This document shows, one piece after another, positions 22,447 to 32,136 of a stretch of DNA of 64,000 nt. The position numbers and the translations under genes are program-made. This DNA is from Endothia cerciana. Taxonomy: Eukaryota; Ascomycota; Sordariomycetes; Diaporthales; Cryphonectriaceae. The stretch is taken from assembly GCA_026119935.1 (NCBI GenBank), contig JALRMH010000010.1:778553-842552 (forward strand). Reading direction: 5' to 3'. The notes under the pieces are model-generated. The model was not told where the DNA came from. It saw only the letters and a program-made list of their open reading frames with translations, and did not search any database. Position 1 is the first letter of the stretch. The number at the start of each line of letters is the position of its first letter.

Positions 22447-24039
22447 CAGCTGTTTGTCGTTACGAGGTTCGGACTACTGTCGAAACATGATAGCCCGCTG
22501 AGCCGGGCCCCCCCCCCCTCCCCCTTAGTTGATCTCCAAAACCCCCCGGCCGGGCCCATCCCATTGGTCCTCAGCCACTCTGTCAAATGCCTGTGGCCGT
22601 TTACGTGCGGCCGGTGCCTCTATAGCCTGCCTCACCATGGCACGGGTACCCCACCCCGTTTACCTGGCCTGTGTAAGGGAGCAAGGGCTCGTCCCGCAGG
22701 CGATTCGACCTCGTACGTAGGTAGCCTTCACTATGACGGGACGGGCCCCCAACTGTTCTCCTGCGATATCAACCGTGATTACAGTATACAATACCATGGA
22801 TGGCCTCTCCCAGCGCAGGCGGGCAGCGTCGCGCGGAGTATGCCCACCAGCTGCCGGGCCACACGGTCCCGCGTCCACGTATCAAGGGCTATGCCAGCGG
22901 ACCGTGGAGTCTTCCAGAACAATGCACCGAGCCCCGTGCCCTGGCCTCTCCTCACTTCGATCATCTCCGGGTCGGGACAGCCTTCATCTCTCTCGTCATC
23001 GCCACTCGCCTGTCGTACATACCTCCCTCGGCCTCCCTCTGGACCAGCCACCCTGGTGCATACACAAAAGTCTTGTGGAAGGGGGGGGGGGGGCGGCCGG
23101 GCTGAGGGGTTCGTTGGAGGCCACTTCCGGACCCCCAAAGCCAGTGGTCGAACCGTTTCTTCACTGGAATTAATTGTACGCAACTTCTATGGTGTGGTCC
23201 CCCCCCCCCTGTCAGCCCAGCGGGTTAGTCATTTTTTTCGTCAGTGGCCCCTGGATGTGGAGACCCCTGGTCCCTGCGCCGATGATCGTCACGGTTCGTG
23301 GGACTCTAGACGTCAGTTCATCATAGATTCAGGCGTCACAGCCGGGCCGCCGTTCAAGACCTCCCCCACGGCCACCCAAGTTTCATAACGTTTCCCATCA
23401 ACGCCTGCGGGTCGGGTGAGGATGCCTAGTGGTGAATGGTTGTCATAGTGCAGGATGACGTATGACCTATTGGATATGCCACGCAGAAGGGTCGGGTCGC
23501 CATTCTGGTCTTGTCGACTTCTGAGGTGATAGGCTGTCCTTGCTCGAAAGACTCTACCAAGGCGAGGCCGCGGCCTCTTTTTCCGACCACCTCCTCAGCC
23601 CTACAGGTCTTTTAAGTCAGCCGCCATATAACCATCGGATGAACACCATAGCTACAGTGCTATGGCAGATACTGGGAATGAGATGAGCATTGACATTTGT
23701 GGTGTCGGAGCGTATCTGCCTCGCCATGCTCCCCCACCGTCTAATACTATACATACAAGAATTCACCATATTTGTACATGGCAGAGGCATTCTGTTCTGC
23801 ACGCATACAAGAAGAAGCCTGGGCAATTGTGCAATCCACCTGTTGGTTTTCTAAGATGGCCCAGCTCATATCCAATGCTGCCACCCCACACACCCCCCCC
23901 CCCAAAACCCACCCCGGACTTACGACCTATGCCTGGCCAACTTGTAAGACGTCATGTCAACAGTCCAGCGTTTAACGACAGGATGCCGCAATATTTCACA
24001 CTTGGGTATCAATTTTTCTTGCTTGCTTGCTCGAAATCA

Positions 24040-25074
24040 TTATGTGGACATCGACGGTTGCGTCGAAGCTGGTCCTGGTACTGTCGCCATTTGCGGCGTC
24101 GTCTGATGAGCCGACGACACCGGTGACGGAGCCGAGTTCGCCTGCATCTGGCCCTGTGCTGCTGCCATGTTCGCCAAGCGCTGCGCGTGCTGCGCCGCCA
24201 TCGCTGGGTTCGGGCCGCCCGGTCTCGGCTGTGGTCTGTAGACCGGCTCCTTCGTCGGGTCGATACCGGGGAACAGCGTGTGTAGTTTCTTGTACAGCTC
24301 TTTCATGTATGCGTCCCTCTCCTCGCGGTCCGCACTGCCATCGACCTTCTCTGCATCTGAAGCCGACGGCATTGGGCGCAGTTTGAGCTTCGTGTTCAGA
24401 GGCGGCGCCGAAAGGATCATTGGTGCTGGCTGACGTGGGACGCCTGGCTTGTTTGTCGTCAAGCTCGCCAGATACCCAAGGTTTGCCTGTAGTCTCCGGA
24501 AGACTCTGTATCCCGCTTGTCAGTGCCGGGAACACACAAGAAAAGGACAAGCCAAACCAAACCAAAGAAGGAAAAAAAAAAAAAAAAAAAAACACGTACT
24601 GGCTGTAGTCTTGATCAAACGCTTCCTCTTCCTCTTTCTTTTCCTTCTGCTGGTCCGGCCCCAGGCCACTAGCCGCATTTGCTGCCAGCTCTTTCCGTAT
24701 CTCCTCCAGACTGTTCTTCAGGTGTATGACTTCAAAGAGGAGCTCCGTGTTGATGTCTAGCAGCAGACCCATCCTCTCCTGGTCACGAGCTTGCGTTCCC
24801 GGGCTGACCGGGGTCGAGCTGCCATTCACGGCTGCTGACTGTCCCGTCGAAGGGAACGTGGGCGTCTGAGGGGTCGTTATGCTGTTGGCCGACGGCGGCG
24901 CCGGCGTGGGTGTTTGGTTCTGCGGAGTGCCCTGAGGATTCTGTGGTGTCCCGAACGGGCCCTGCTGCTGACTCTGGTTCGGTGTCCCTTGAGAAACCGA
25001 GAATTGACGTTGGTGGTTTGGCGTGCCCATGCCAGCTTGGTTCTGCTGCGCCTGGTGCATGCGCTGCATCATGA

Positions 25075-25111
<37 letters not shown>

Positions 25112-25786
25112 AGGGTTCATTCCAGCCGCATTCATGGGATAGCCGCCCATTGAGTTGGGCATCATGTAGCCGGGATTGAACTGGCCCTGCGGGGCTGCTG
25201 TGGACGGTATGTTGGGCCCATATGGTGAGCTTGTGAAGGGAGGTTGGAAGCCCACTGTAGATCTCGTCAGCTGAGACCCTCATCGAAAGTAGGTTATCAT
25301 CGCGACGCATGAGAGCAAAGGCAGATCCGTCGCCAAGGACAGGGAAAGAGGCCTGCGCCACTGAGACAAGACGACGCCACCTCATCGGGGGCGGAGCACC
25401 CTAGAGACGTGACACGACGCTTGTGAGGCAGAACGAGAGATGAAAGGCCAAGCCGTAAGAGATGGGGCCATGGCTTGTGTGACGTGGGGGAAAGGGGGGG
25501 GGGGGGCAGAAAGGATAGACTGACTCTGGCCGTTGGCGGGCATCTGCGGCATGGCGGTATTTTGCATCATTCCTGCAGGACCGGCAGCTCCGGGCATCAT
25601 GGCACCGGGATTGGGAGCACCAGGAAAGGCACCTCCTGGCCCCATGGGGTACTGTTGGTTATACATCATCTGCTGCTGAGGCTGGTTAGGACCAGGGCCG
25701 GGCTGCATCTGAGGATTCTGACCCGGTGGGGCACCACTGAATGGTTGTCCTGCAACATTGCCGTAACCATAAGGAGCCGAGTACAT
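24040..25786 (-). CDS. SS18/SSXT-like, Q/P-rich SWI/SNF-type chromatin remodelling subunit
   Basis: Three exons: 25786-25525, 25254-24600 and 24505-24040, 460 aa. The first 200 residues are Gln/Pro/Gly/Met-rich with a poly-Gln tract from (GCT)n, like SS18 and yeast Snf11. The folded core starts near residue 250. The helix GLLLDINTELLFEVIHLKN is followed, across intron 2, by DYSQ and then VFRRLQANLGYLASL and a PAPMILSAPP stretch. This matches the SSXT order: LLD-N-L helix, SQ, then NL-YLA. The C-terminus is again Pro/Gln/Ala-rich. Human SS18 is a BAF subunit; a chromatin-remodelling or transcription co-activator role is inferred by that similarity. Both introns contain sense-strand pyrimidine homopolymers just past the donor (C13 and T21). 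The family call rests on a short motif, so moderate confidence. Confidence 0.72.
24572..24592 (+). repeat. A21 homopolymer in intron
   Basis: T21 on the sense strand, beginning 7 nt after the intron-2 donor of the SS18-like gene. Confidence 0.95.
25079..25111 (+). repeat. (GCT)n microsatellite, coding poly-Gln
   Basis: About eleven units, read on the minus strand as poly-Gln in the SS18-like protein. Confidence 0.95.
25494..25506 (+). repeat. G13 homopolymer in intron
   Basis: C13 on the sense strand, 18 nt after the intron-1 donor of the SS18-like gene. Confidence 0.95.
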
Positions 25787-26360
25787 GGCTCAAGGTGCTA
25801 AGGAGGGGGAGGAGAAACCGGCAGCGAGCCGAGGAGGGAGTAAGGGCGGCTTGGGAGGCGCCGGTCGATGAGGCGATCAGCCCCGATTAGGAAGGGCGTG
25901 TTGATTTTTCAGGTACGGGACCCGTGACCGTGCGGCTAGCTGTCTTGTGAGGATCGTGTGGGGTACCTAGAATCTCAAGCGGTCCGGACAGGGAGGGGTA
26001 CCACCGTCGACAAACAAACCTGCTTGAGGAGGCTTGAACGGAAACGGTGCCGGGCCGCGTGGGACAGGTGATGTGACGGGGCGAGCGTGGATCCGACCAA
26101 TATGAGTGACGATGTACAGGGTGTATGTAGGGTGTACAGCGGCAAGTGCTTGTCCGCCGCGGATACAACCTGGTGACGAAGACGTGCCTCTTCTCACAAA
26201 GACTCCCAGGCCAGGACTGGCGGACACGACGGTAGCAGGCCAAGTCGGGGCGGGATTGGCGAAAGTACCTCGCAGGTCGAATGTCAAGGAATGTGTCCAC
26301 GGGGTGACAAAAGAGGTGTGTAAGTGTGTGTGCGTGTGTGTGCGTGTATGCGTGTGTGTG

Positions 26361-26400
<40 letters not shown>

Positions 26401-28117
26401 TGATGTCGGTGCCTGACAGTTTGGCCCCCCCCCCCACACAGAACGGGACGGCCGGGGTATGTGGAGGCGAAACACCAAACAAATGACAGGCAGGCAGGCT
26501 CCTGGAACTGGATCCCGATCCCCGGGATCTTCCCTCTCACAGGTCCTCGTCCTCCTACCTGCTCACCCTGCTCCGGGCTGGGGTGCAAGGAGATTGGGCG
26601 TGAGCTGACAGGCAGGAGAAAGGCGCGGCGACACCTTGGGTTGACGTCGACCGATGATGACTGGCAGCTGACGGGGTGGGCCAGAGACGGGGGGTGAGAT
26701 CTGAGGGGGAGTGAGGAGCGGCACGCCAGCCAGACAGCGAGCCAGACAGCCAGACAGCCAGACGGCCAGACGGCCAGACAGCCCAGTCAATAGTTCGCCT
26801 ACCGGTAGGCAGGTAGGTGAGAGGCAAACCCTGGAAGAGGAGATGAGGGTCAGACGCAGACGTCTTGCCCTGGCCTGGCCTGGCCGGTAGTCAGGTACCT
26901 CTCGAACTTCGGGTGTCAAGAGGTCTCGGGGTCCGAGGCTGACCCAGGCTCGGGGAGGCCACCCAGGTACGAGGTGATCCCCCAAGAGGCGCGAGGGAGA
27001 CAAGATCGTCGAAGGGGGTGTGGGTGGACCAGTGCCACAATGGTCGACGAAAGCAACAACAGCGAACCTAATCTCTGGACCGGCCTCGGGAGGGAGAGAG
27101 GGGGGTGGGTCGTGGGTACGGGGAATGCTGAGGAGGTGGGAGTGGGAGCTAGGCCTGGGCCGGATGCAAGGTTGCGCCTCGATACGATGCAAGATCGGGG
27201 GGGGGTGGGAATCGACAAGATGAAAGGAGGAGAGGTACGGAGTACAAGATACAACGACGCCCTGAGCGATGGGGGATGGGGGATGGGGATGGGGGATGCG
27301 GATGGGGACGCGTTGCTGTGCTGCGCTGTGCTGTGCTGGCGCGGTCGGTTGGTCGAGAGCGCGAAGGAGTGTTTTGAGTCGTTCGATTCACTCCGGTTCT
27401 GGCACGACGGGGGGCACCTGGGGGGGGATCCGGGTAAACCTAGAAGGGGGGGACCTTCGAGCTGGGGGAGGCAAGGCAGACTTTTCTTTTTCTTCTTTCC
27501 TTTTTCTTTGGGGCTGAACTGAAGGGGGGACGCAGCTGGGGACCTGGGACGGTCGCCGGAAATGTGGGCGTTCGTTTTTGCTTAGCTGGCGATTACGCTA
27601 TCCCGGTCTCGGTCTAGATCCCAGACTTCCCAAACGGCCTCGCAGACCCGCATTCTGCAACCTCACTGCCATGGTGCCTCCCCTGGTGAGAAGCATGTCC
27701 TACACAGGTCGACCCCCTAGCTGAAATCTGGTGGAACAACGCAGGAGTTTCCCTGAAGCTCTGCCGTCCTCCTCTATGGGCCGCCATACAAACCGCCATC
27801 CAGATATGAAGTGCCCCCGATCGCGTGGACGCGGCCGGCTGGAGCACTCGAGCCTGGCCTGGCCATGACATGATGCAGCTGTCCTTGCTGCGCTGCCGTG
27901 TCCCGGTAGCACGCGCAGGTGAGGTGGAGGCTCTCGAGAGGCCCGCTGGCTGGGAGCACCCGTGCCGCGCCTCAGAGGCATGGGCCCAGACGTGCCGGAC
28001 CCAAGCACCAGGCAGCCACGAGTGTGTTACGCGGTGGCCCGCATGTATTATCAGGCATCTCCGATATGCATAACATGGCTCCCTGGCGGAACCTGGAACT
28101 ATCCACAAGTCTGTCCT
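25787..28117. other. intergenic, no gene seen
   Basis: About 2.3 kb between the SS18-like start and the CE16-like esterase stop. It contains a (GT)n tract at 26320-26399, C11 at 26425-26435 and imperfect CAGACAGC repeats near 26730-26780. The open frames (up to about 230 codons) are shadows generated by repeats and high GC. Confidence 0.55.
26320..26399 (+). repeat. (GT)n dinucleotide microsatellite
   Basis: About 80 bases of GT with some interruptions, the last 35 or so nearly pure, about 0.6 kb upstream of the SS18-like start codon. Confidence 0.95.
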
Positions 28118-29232
28118 CTACCCAAGATGCGTCCCATACGAGGAATTCCCGTACACCACGCCCAGGAACTCCCTCGCGATGAACGTGCCCGTCCTGTTCG
28201 AGGGGTGCAGCTCGTCATACCACAGGAACGTGTCCAGCGGCCGCGGCTCCGCCGTGCAGGCCGAGTTGTTGTCCGCGTCGCAGTGGTGGTAGAACCCCGT
28301 GGCGTTCGCCGGCGGGTCCAGGTACGCCGCCGGGCTGTGGTAGATGTCCGACAGCAGGCTGTTGACGTCAAAGATGTCGATGGCCGCGCCGGGCCACCGC
28401 GCCCTGACCAGCGCCTCGTAGGCGACGCCGTAGTCGAAGAGCCGGTTCACGAGCTGCGTGTACTCGAGTATCTTGTACTGGTACTCCGTCTCGTTGTAGA
28501 GCGTCTTGTTCGTCCAGTACTGGTTGTCGCCCGCGCCACCGCTGCTCTGCGCTGCGTACATGGGCGCGTACTGGAGGGGCGCGGTGTTGAGAAGCACGAA
28601 GCGGCGGCCGCCGGTCGAGTAGATTGTGTCGAAGACGGACCACACGCAGTCGATGTAGGTGGTGATGTTGGTCTGCCCACGGCCAGTCAGTCCCTGACCC
28701 CCAAGAGGCTTGGCTATGGGGGTGGAGGAGGGGGGAGACCTACCCCCGGGGCCTGCGAGTCCGACAAGAAGGCGCCATAGCCCAGGTCATTGGTCCCAAT
28801 CCACAGCGCATACACGGTGTTATCCGCCGTCCTGTTTGTGTACAGCGTCTGGGCGCCCACGTCCGCCACGAAGCTGGGGAGCTCGTTATCCGCGACCGAA
28901 GGGAATGGCGCGTCGATGGAGCTGAAGTACCGCGAGATGATCTCGTTGCTGCAGGTGGCCCCGCTGATGGCGTAGTCGAAGTATGCAACACCAGCGTACT
29001 CCTGGACGAACTGGCCCCAGGCGAGGCCGCCCGAGGCACCGACGTTGGACTCCGGCTGGATGGTCCCGGCGGGCGGGGGGTTGCCGTCGTTGCTGATGTA
29101 GTAGCTCAGCCGCCCATCGTCGGTGTAGCTGTCACCGAACGTGACGAGGTTCGAGAATGGCCTGCCGGCACAGGAGGCTCCTGCGGTGAGCGCCACCACC
29201 GCGCTCGCGGCGAGGAGAGTCGGGGACCGCAT
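28118..29232 (-). CDS. secreted SGNH/GDSL esterase, CE16-like
   Basis: Two exons, 29232-28744 and 28672-28118, 347 aa. The intron (28743-28673) has donor GTAGGT, a CTGAC branch and acceptor GGCAG, phase 0. A signal peptide (residues 1-22) is followed by block I FGDSYTDDG (nucleophile S35), the block III motif WIGTNDLG, and block V D316-ELH319 (WYDELHPSNRTG). The W-x-D-E-L-H-P ending and overall length match CE16 acetylesterases, which remove acetyl groups from hemicellulose oligomers. About ten N-x-S/T sites support secretion. The gene is divergent from HIS5 with about 1.2 kb between the start codons. The SGNH call is secure; CE16 membership and substrate are inferred. Confidence 0.88.
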
Positions 29233-29412
29233 CTTGTCTCGGGGGGGGGGGGAGGTGGAGGGTATCACTTGCTCACAGGTCGAGGAAGGGTCGGATTACA
29301 AGACCCTTACGGCAAGCCACAAGCAGAAACGACGGGATACACCGGAAGACGGCCATCGTGCTGGCATCTGCGCGGGTACCTGACCAGGAATATATATAGT
29401 TACAGCTAGGCC

Positions 29413-29426
29413 GGGGGGGGGGGGGG
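29413..29426 (+). repeat. G14 homopolymer
   Basis: Uninterrupted run in the esterase upstream region. Confidence 0.95.
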
Positions 29427-30284
29427 AAGCAGTCGAAACCATGACGCCTCCCGTTCATCCGAATGTTCGTGCAGGCGAGAGACGGGATTGAGGGGCATCT
29501 GCGGAGTCGGTCACAACAGTCCTTCGTCCACACGGCAATGCGCCTAGCCGAGATCAGATAGTTCACCAGAGCAGCCCGAAGTTTGTACGGCGGCGTGGGG
29601 AAAATAAAGCCGCTGATGCAGTTCGCGAATGGCAGGCGAGGTAGGCCTACCCACGCCTATCCGGTCTAGCCCCCCCGGAGGAAATGTGTCCTAGAAATCC
29701 AGAGGAGGATCCGACGACTGCCATCAAGCCGGAGGAATCTTCCCATCATTGGTGGCTTGACTGGGCCTGGCCGACACGATACAATCAGGCTGAATGTTGC
29801 CAATTGACCCGGGAATCCGGTCAGGCGTGGTTGCCCTGGATAGACTTGTGCATCTGCATGCCGGCCCATGGCTCGAGATCCGAGGATGGCGTTCAGGTCT
29901 CTGCCCATGGTCTAGGAAGCTATCGAGAGCTCAAGATGGTTGTCAGCAGAGAGAGGCCCTCTTCTGAACGCCCACCTCCCTCGCGCACCGGGCAAGGTGT
30001 ACCGCCTCTGTGCCTTTCTCTTTGCTGCCTTCCACGTCGCTCGTCCACCCAGTGATGGGTAGGAAAGAGGAGGGAGGAGATCGTCCATGTGTCCATACAG
30101 AGTAGGAAATGACGTCGTGATGAGCTCCTGAGAGCCTGGACCCGGAGGAGGGGCCGGCTGACGAGGCCCGGCGGCAGGTGGGGCCCTCGACCTCCGGACT
30201 CGGAGCCGAGCCGAACCGGAACCTCAGCCAAACCTTCAGACTCATCGATATTGTTTTGGTTTTTTTCCTGGCTGTTATCGTGTG

Positions 30285-30291
30285 TGACTCA
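30285..30291 (+). promoter_or_regulatory. Gcn4/CPC1-type element TGACTCA
   Basis: A perfect 7-bp match to the palindromic Gcn4/CPC1 recognition element, 188 bp upstream of the HIS5 ATG. In fungi this element drives general (cross-pathway) amino-acid control of histidine genes. The match and position are seen; binding is inferred. Confidence 0.7.
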
Positions 30292-30392
30292 AACCCTCAG
30301 CTCATCCCCCCTTACAAAACATTGGAACCCACCACCTAACCAGGCCCGTCCTCGCATCCCTGTGTACATACTTTTTCAATCAGACACAGGGC

Positions 30393-30413
30393 AAAAAAAA
30401 AAAAAAAAAAAAA
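30393..30413 (+). repeat. A21 homopolymer
   Basis: Poly(dA) tract about 65 bp upstream of the HIS5 start, of the kind that disfavours nucleosomes in promoters. Confidence 0.9.
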
Positions 30414-30478
30414 GGCTCAGCAAGGACCCCCGACCGCTGCACCGCGCAGCCTCTCCCCTCCCCCCAGCATCTCCCACC

Positions 30479-31729
30479 ATGTGCCCGTTCGACCTCTCGA
30501 CCTGCGCCCGCCCCAACATCCTCCGCCTGCAGCCCTACCGCTGCGCGCGGGACGACTACAAGGACGACGGGCACAACATCCTGCTGGACGCCAACGAGAA
30601 CGCCTACGGGCCCCCCCTCTCCCCCGGCGCCGGCGCGGCGGGGGGGCTCGACCTCCTCGGCCTGCACCGCTACCCGGACCCGCACCAGCACGGCCTGAAG
30701 CGGCTCCTCTGCGGCCTGCGCAACACGCACGCCCACACGGCGCGGGACCTGACCCCTGAGAACCTCTTCGCCGGCGTCGGCAGCGACGAGGCCATCGACG
30801 CCCTGCTGCGGGCCTTCTGCGTCCCGGGCCGGGACACGGTCCTGGTCTGCCCGCCCACGTACGGCATGTACTCGGTGAGCGCCGAGGTCAACGACGTCGG
30901 CCTGGTCAGGGTCCCGCTCCTGCCGGCGCCGGGCTTCCAGCTCGACGTGCCCGCCGTGCTCGCCGCCCTGGACGGCGCGCCCTCCAGCCACGTCAAGCTC
31001 GTCTACCTCTGCTCCCCCGGCAACCCCACCGGGTCCCTCCTGTCCAAGGACGACGTGCGGCGCGTCCTGGAGCACCCCACCTGGAACGGCATCGTGGTGC
31101 TCGACGAGGCGTACGTCGACTTCGCCCCCGAGGCCGCCAGCCTCGCCGAGTGGGTCGCCGAGTGGCCCAACCTCGTCGTGATGCAGACCCTGTCCAAGGC
31201 CTTCGGCATGGCCGGCATCCGCCTGGGCGCCGCCTTCGCCAGCCCCGAGGTCGCCGGCCTGCTGAACAGCCTCAAGGCCCCCTACAACGTCTCCTCGCCC
31301 ACCAGCGCCCTGGCCTCGTACGCGCTCTCGGCCGGCGGGCTGGCCGCGATGCGTGCGAACCGGGCCAGGATCGTGGCGCAGAGGGAGAGGCTGGTGCGGG
31401 AGCTGCCCCGGGTCCCCGGCGTGGGGAGGCTGAGGGGCGGCACCGCGAGCAACTTCCTGCTGTACGAGATGCTGAACGGGCACGGGTCGCCGGACAACAA
31501 GACGGCGCTCGCGGTCTACGAGGGCCTCGCCGAGACCAAGGGCGTCGTGGTGAGGTTCAGGGGCAAGGAGCACGGGTGTGAGGGGTGCCTGCGGATCACC
31601 GTCGGTACGGAGGCGGAGTGCACGAGGTTTTTGGACGCCATCAGGAAGACCTTGGCGGAGGTCAGGGGTACAGATACGCCCAAGGACGAGGAGAGGCGGG
31701 AGGAGGAGGCGAATGGGGTTGTTGCTTAG
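30479..31729 (+). CDS. HIS5: histidinol-phosphate aminotransferase
   Basis: Intronless, 416 aa; the ATG at 30479 sits in a CCACCATG context. Catalyses the PLP-dependent step from imidazole-acetol phosphate plus glutamate to histidinol phosphate in histidine synthesis. Fold-type I aminotransferase hallmarks are present: LLDANENAYGP near the N-terminus, GVGSDEAIDALLRAF, PPTYGMYS, CSPGNPTGSLL, VVLDEAYVDF, and TLSKAFGMAGIRLG with the Schiff-base lysine K240. It ends with LRITVGTEAECTRFLDAI and an acidic tail. Length fits the fungal family (about 385-420 aa). Codon third positions are almost entirely G/C, more so than in most neighbours, so the reverse strand is also open for 467 codons. A Gcn4/CPC1 site and poly(dA) tract lie upstream. 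Convergent with the GH76 gene. Confidence 0.96.
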   Translation: MCPFDLSTCARPNILRLQPYRCARDDYKDDGHNILLDANENAYGPPLSPGAGAAGGLDLLGLHRYPDPHQHGLKRLLCGLRNTHAHTARDLTPENLFAGVGSDEAIDALLRAFCVPGRDTVLVCPPTYGMYSVSAEVNDVGLVRVPLLPAPGFQLDVPAVLAALDGAPSSHVKLVYLCSPGNPTGSLLSKDDVRRVLEHPTWNGIVVLDEAYVDFAPEAASLAEWVAEWPNLVVMQTLSKAFGMAGIRLGAAFASPEVAGLLNSLKAPYNVSSPTSALASYALSAGGLAAMRANRARIVAQRERLVRELPRVPGVGRLRGGTASNFLLYEMLNGHGSPDNKTALAVYEGLAETKGVVVRFRGKEHGCEGCLRITVGTEAECTRFLDAIRKTLAEVRGTDTPKDEERREEEANGVVA

Positions 31730-32136
31730 ATGGACCTCTGCCGGCCGAGGACACCTGCCGGGGGCGACGGGTCGGGTAGACAAAAAAAAAAAAAAAAAAA
31801 AAAAAAAGAGAGAAAAAAAAAAAAGGGAAGAAGTATAGAGCTCATGATCTCTACATCATGTGGATCGGATCACACCACCGCGTTTCGTAAGGGGGCGGCG
31901 GGATTGCAGCGACAACTGGAGGTATCTGATTTATAATTCCTGTATATTATGGTCCAGCCTGCAACGCCAGGTATGCCAGTGTATCCATGTGTGCGCGCAT
32001 GCTCCCACGCCCCAAAACGTGCCTTGTACAATCCTAACACAACGCGTCCATCTTGTCCCCGATGGATCTCGAGAAACGAACACAGCGGGCGAACCCCTCG
32101 GAGAAATCACCACGGCCAGCCCCGCACGGGCTGGCC
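31730..32136. other. convergent intergenic region HIS5 / GH76
   Basis: 407 bp holding both 3' ends. A near-continuous A tract of about 45 bases (31780-31824) starts about 50 bp past the HIS5 stop. No gene seen. Confidence 0.7.
31780..31824 (+). repeat. A-rich homopolymer tract
   Basis: A28 followed by GAGAG and a further A12 run. Confidence 0.9.

Larger units (their letters stand above)
20746..24039. other. intergenic, repeat-rich, no gene seen
   Basis: About 3.3 kb between the GYP5 start and the 3' end of the SS18-like gene. It holds G16 at 20864-20879, a (TGC)n then (TTTC)n block at 21291-21378, a 10-bp tandem repeat at 21876-21906, the GA/TC palindrome at 22395-22446 and G13 at 23081-23093. 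The longest frame (22564-23388, 274 codons) starts at TTG, crosses the G-run and shows no domain. Confidence 0.55.
29233..30478. other. bidirectional promoter region, esterase / HIS5
   Basis: 1.25 kb between divergent start codons. It holds G12 at 29241-29252 (directly upstream of the esterase ATG), G14 at 29413-29426, a TGACTCA element at 30285-30291 and A21 at 30393-30413. No coding sequence is supported. Confidence 0.6.

Noticed and set aside
22564..23388. 274-codon plus-strand frame in the GYP5/SS18-like spacer
   Set aside because: Starts at TTG, reads through a G13 run as poly-Gly, no domain or splice context; probably chance.
30380..31783. 467-codon open frame on the minus strand across HIS5
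   Set aside because: Mirror of an extremely GC3-rich gene; no start context, no domain, Val/Gly/Arg-rich nonsense composition.
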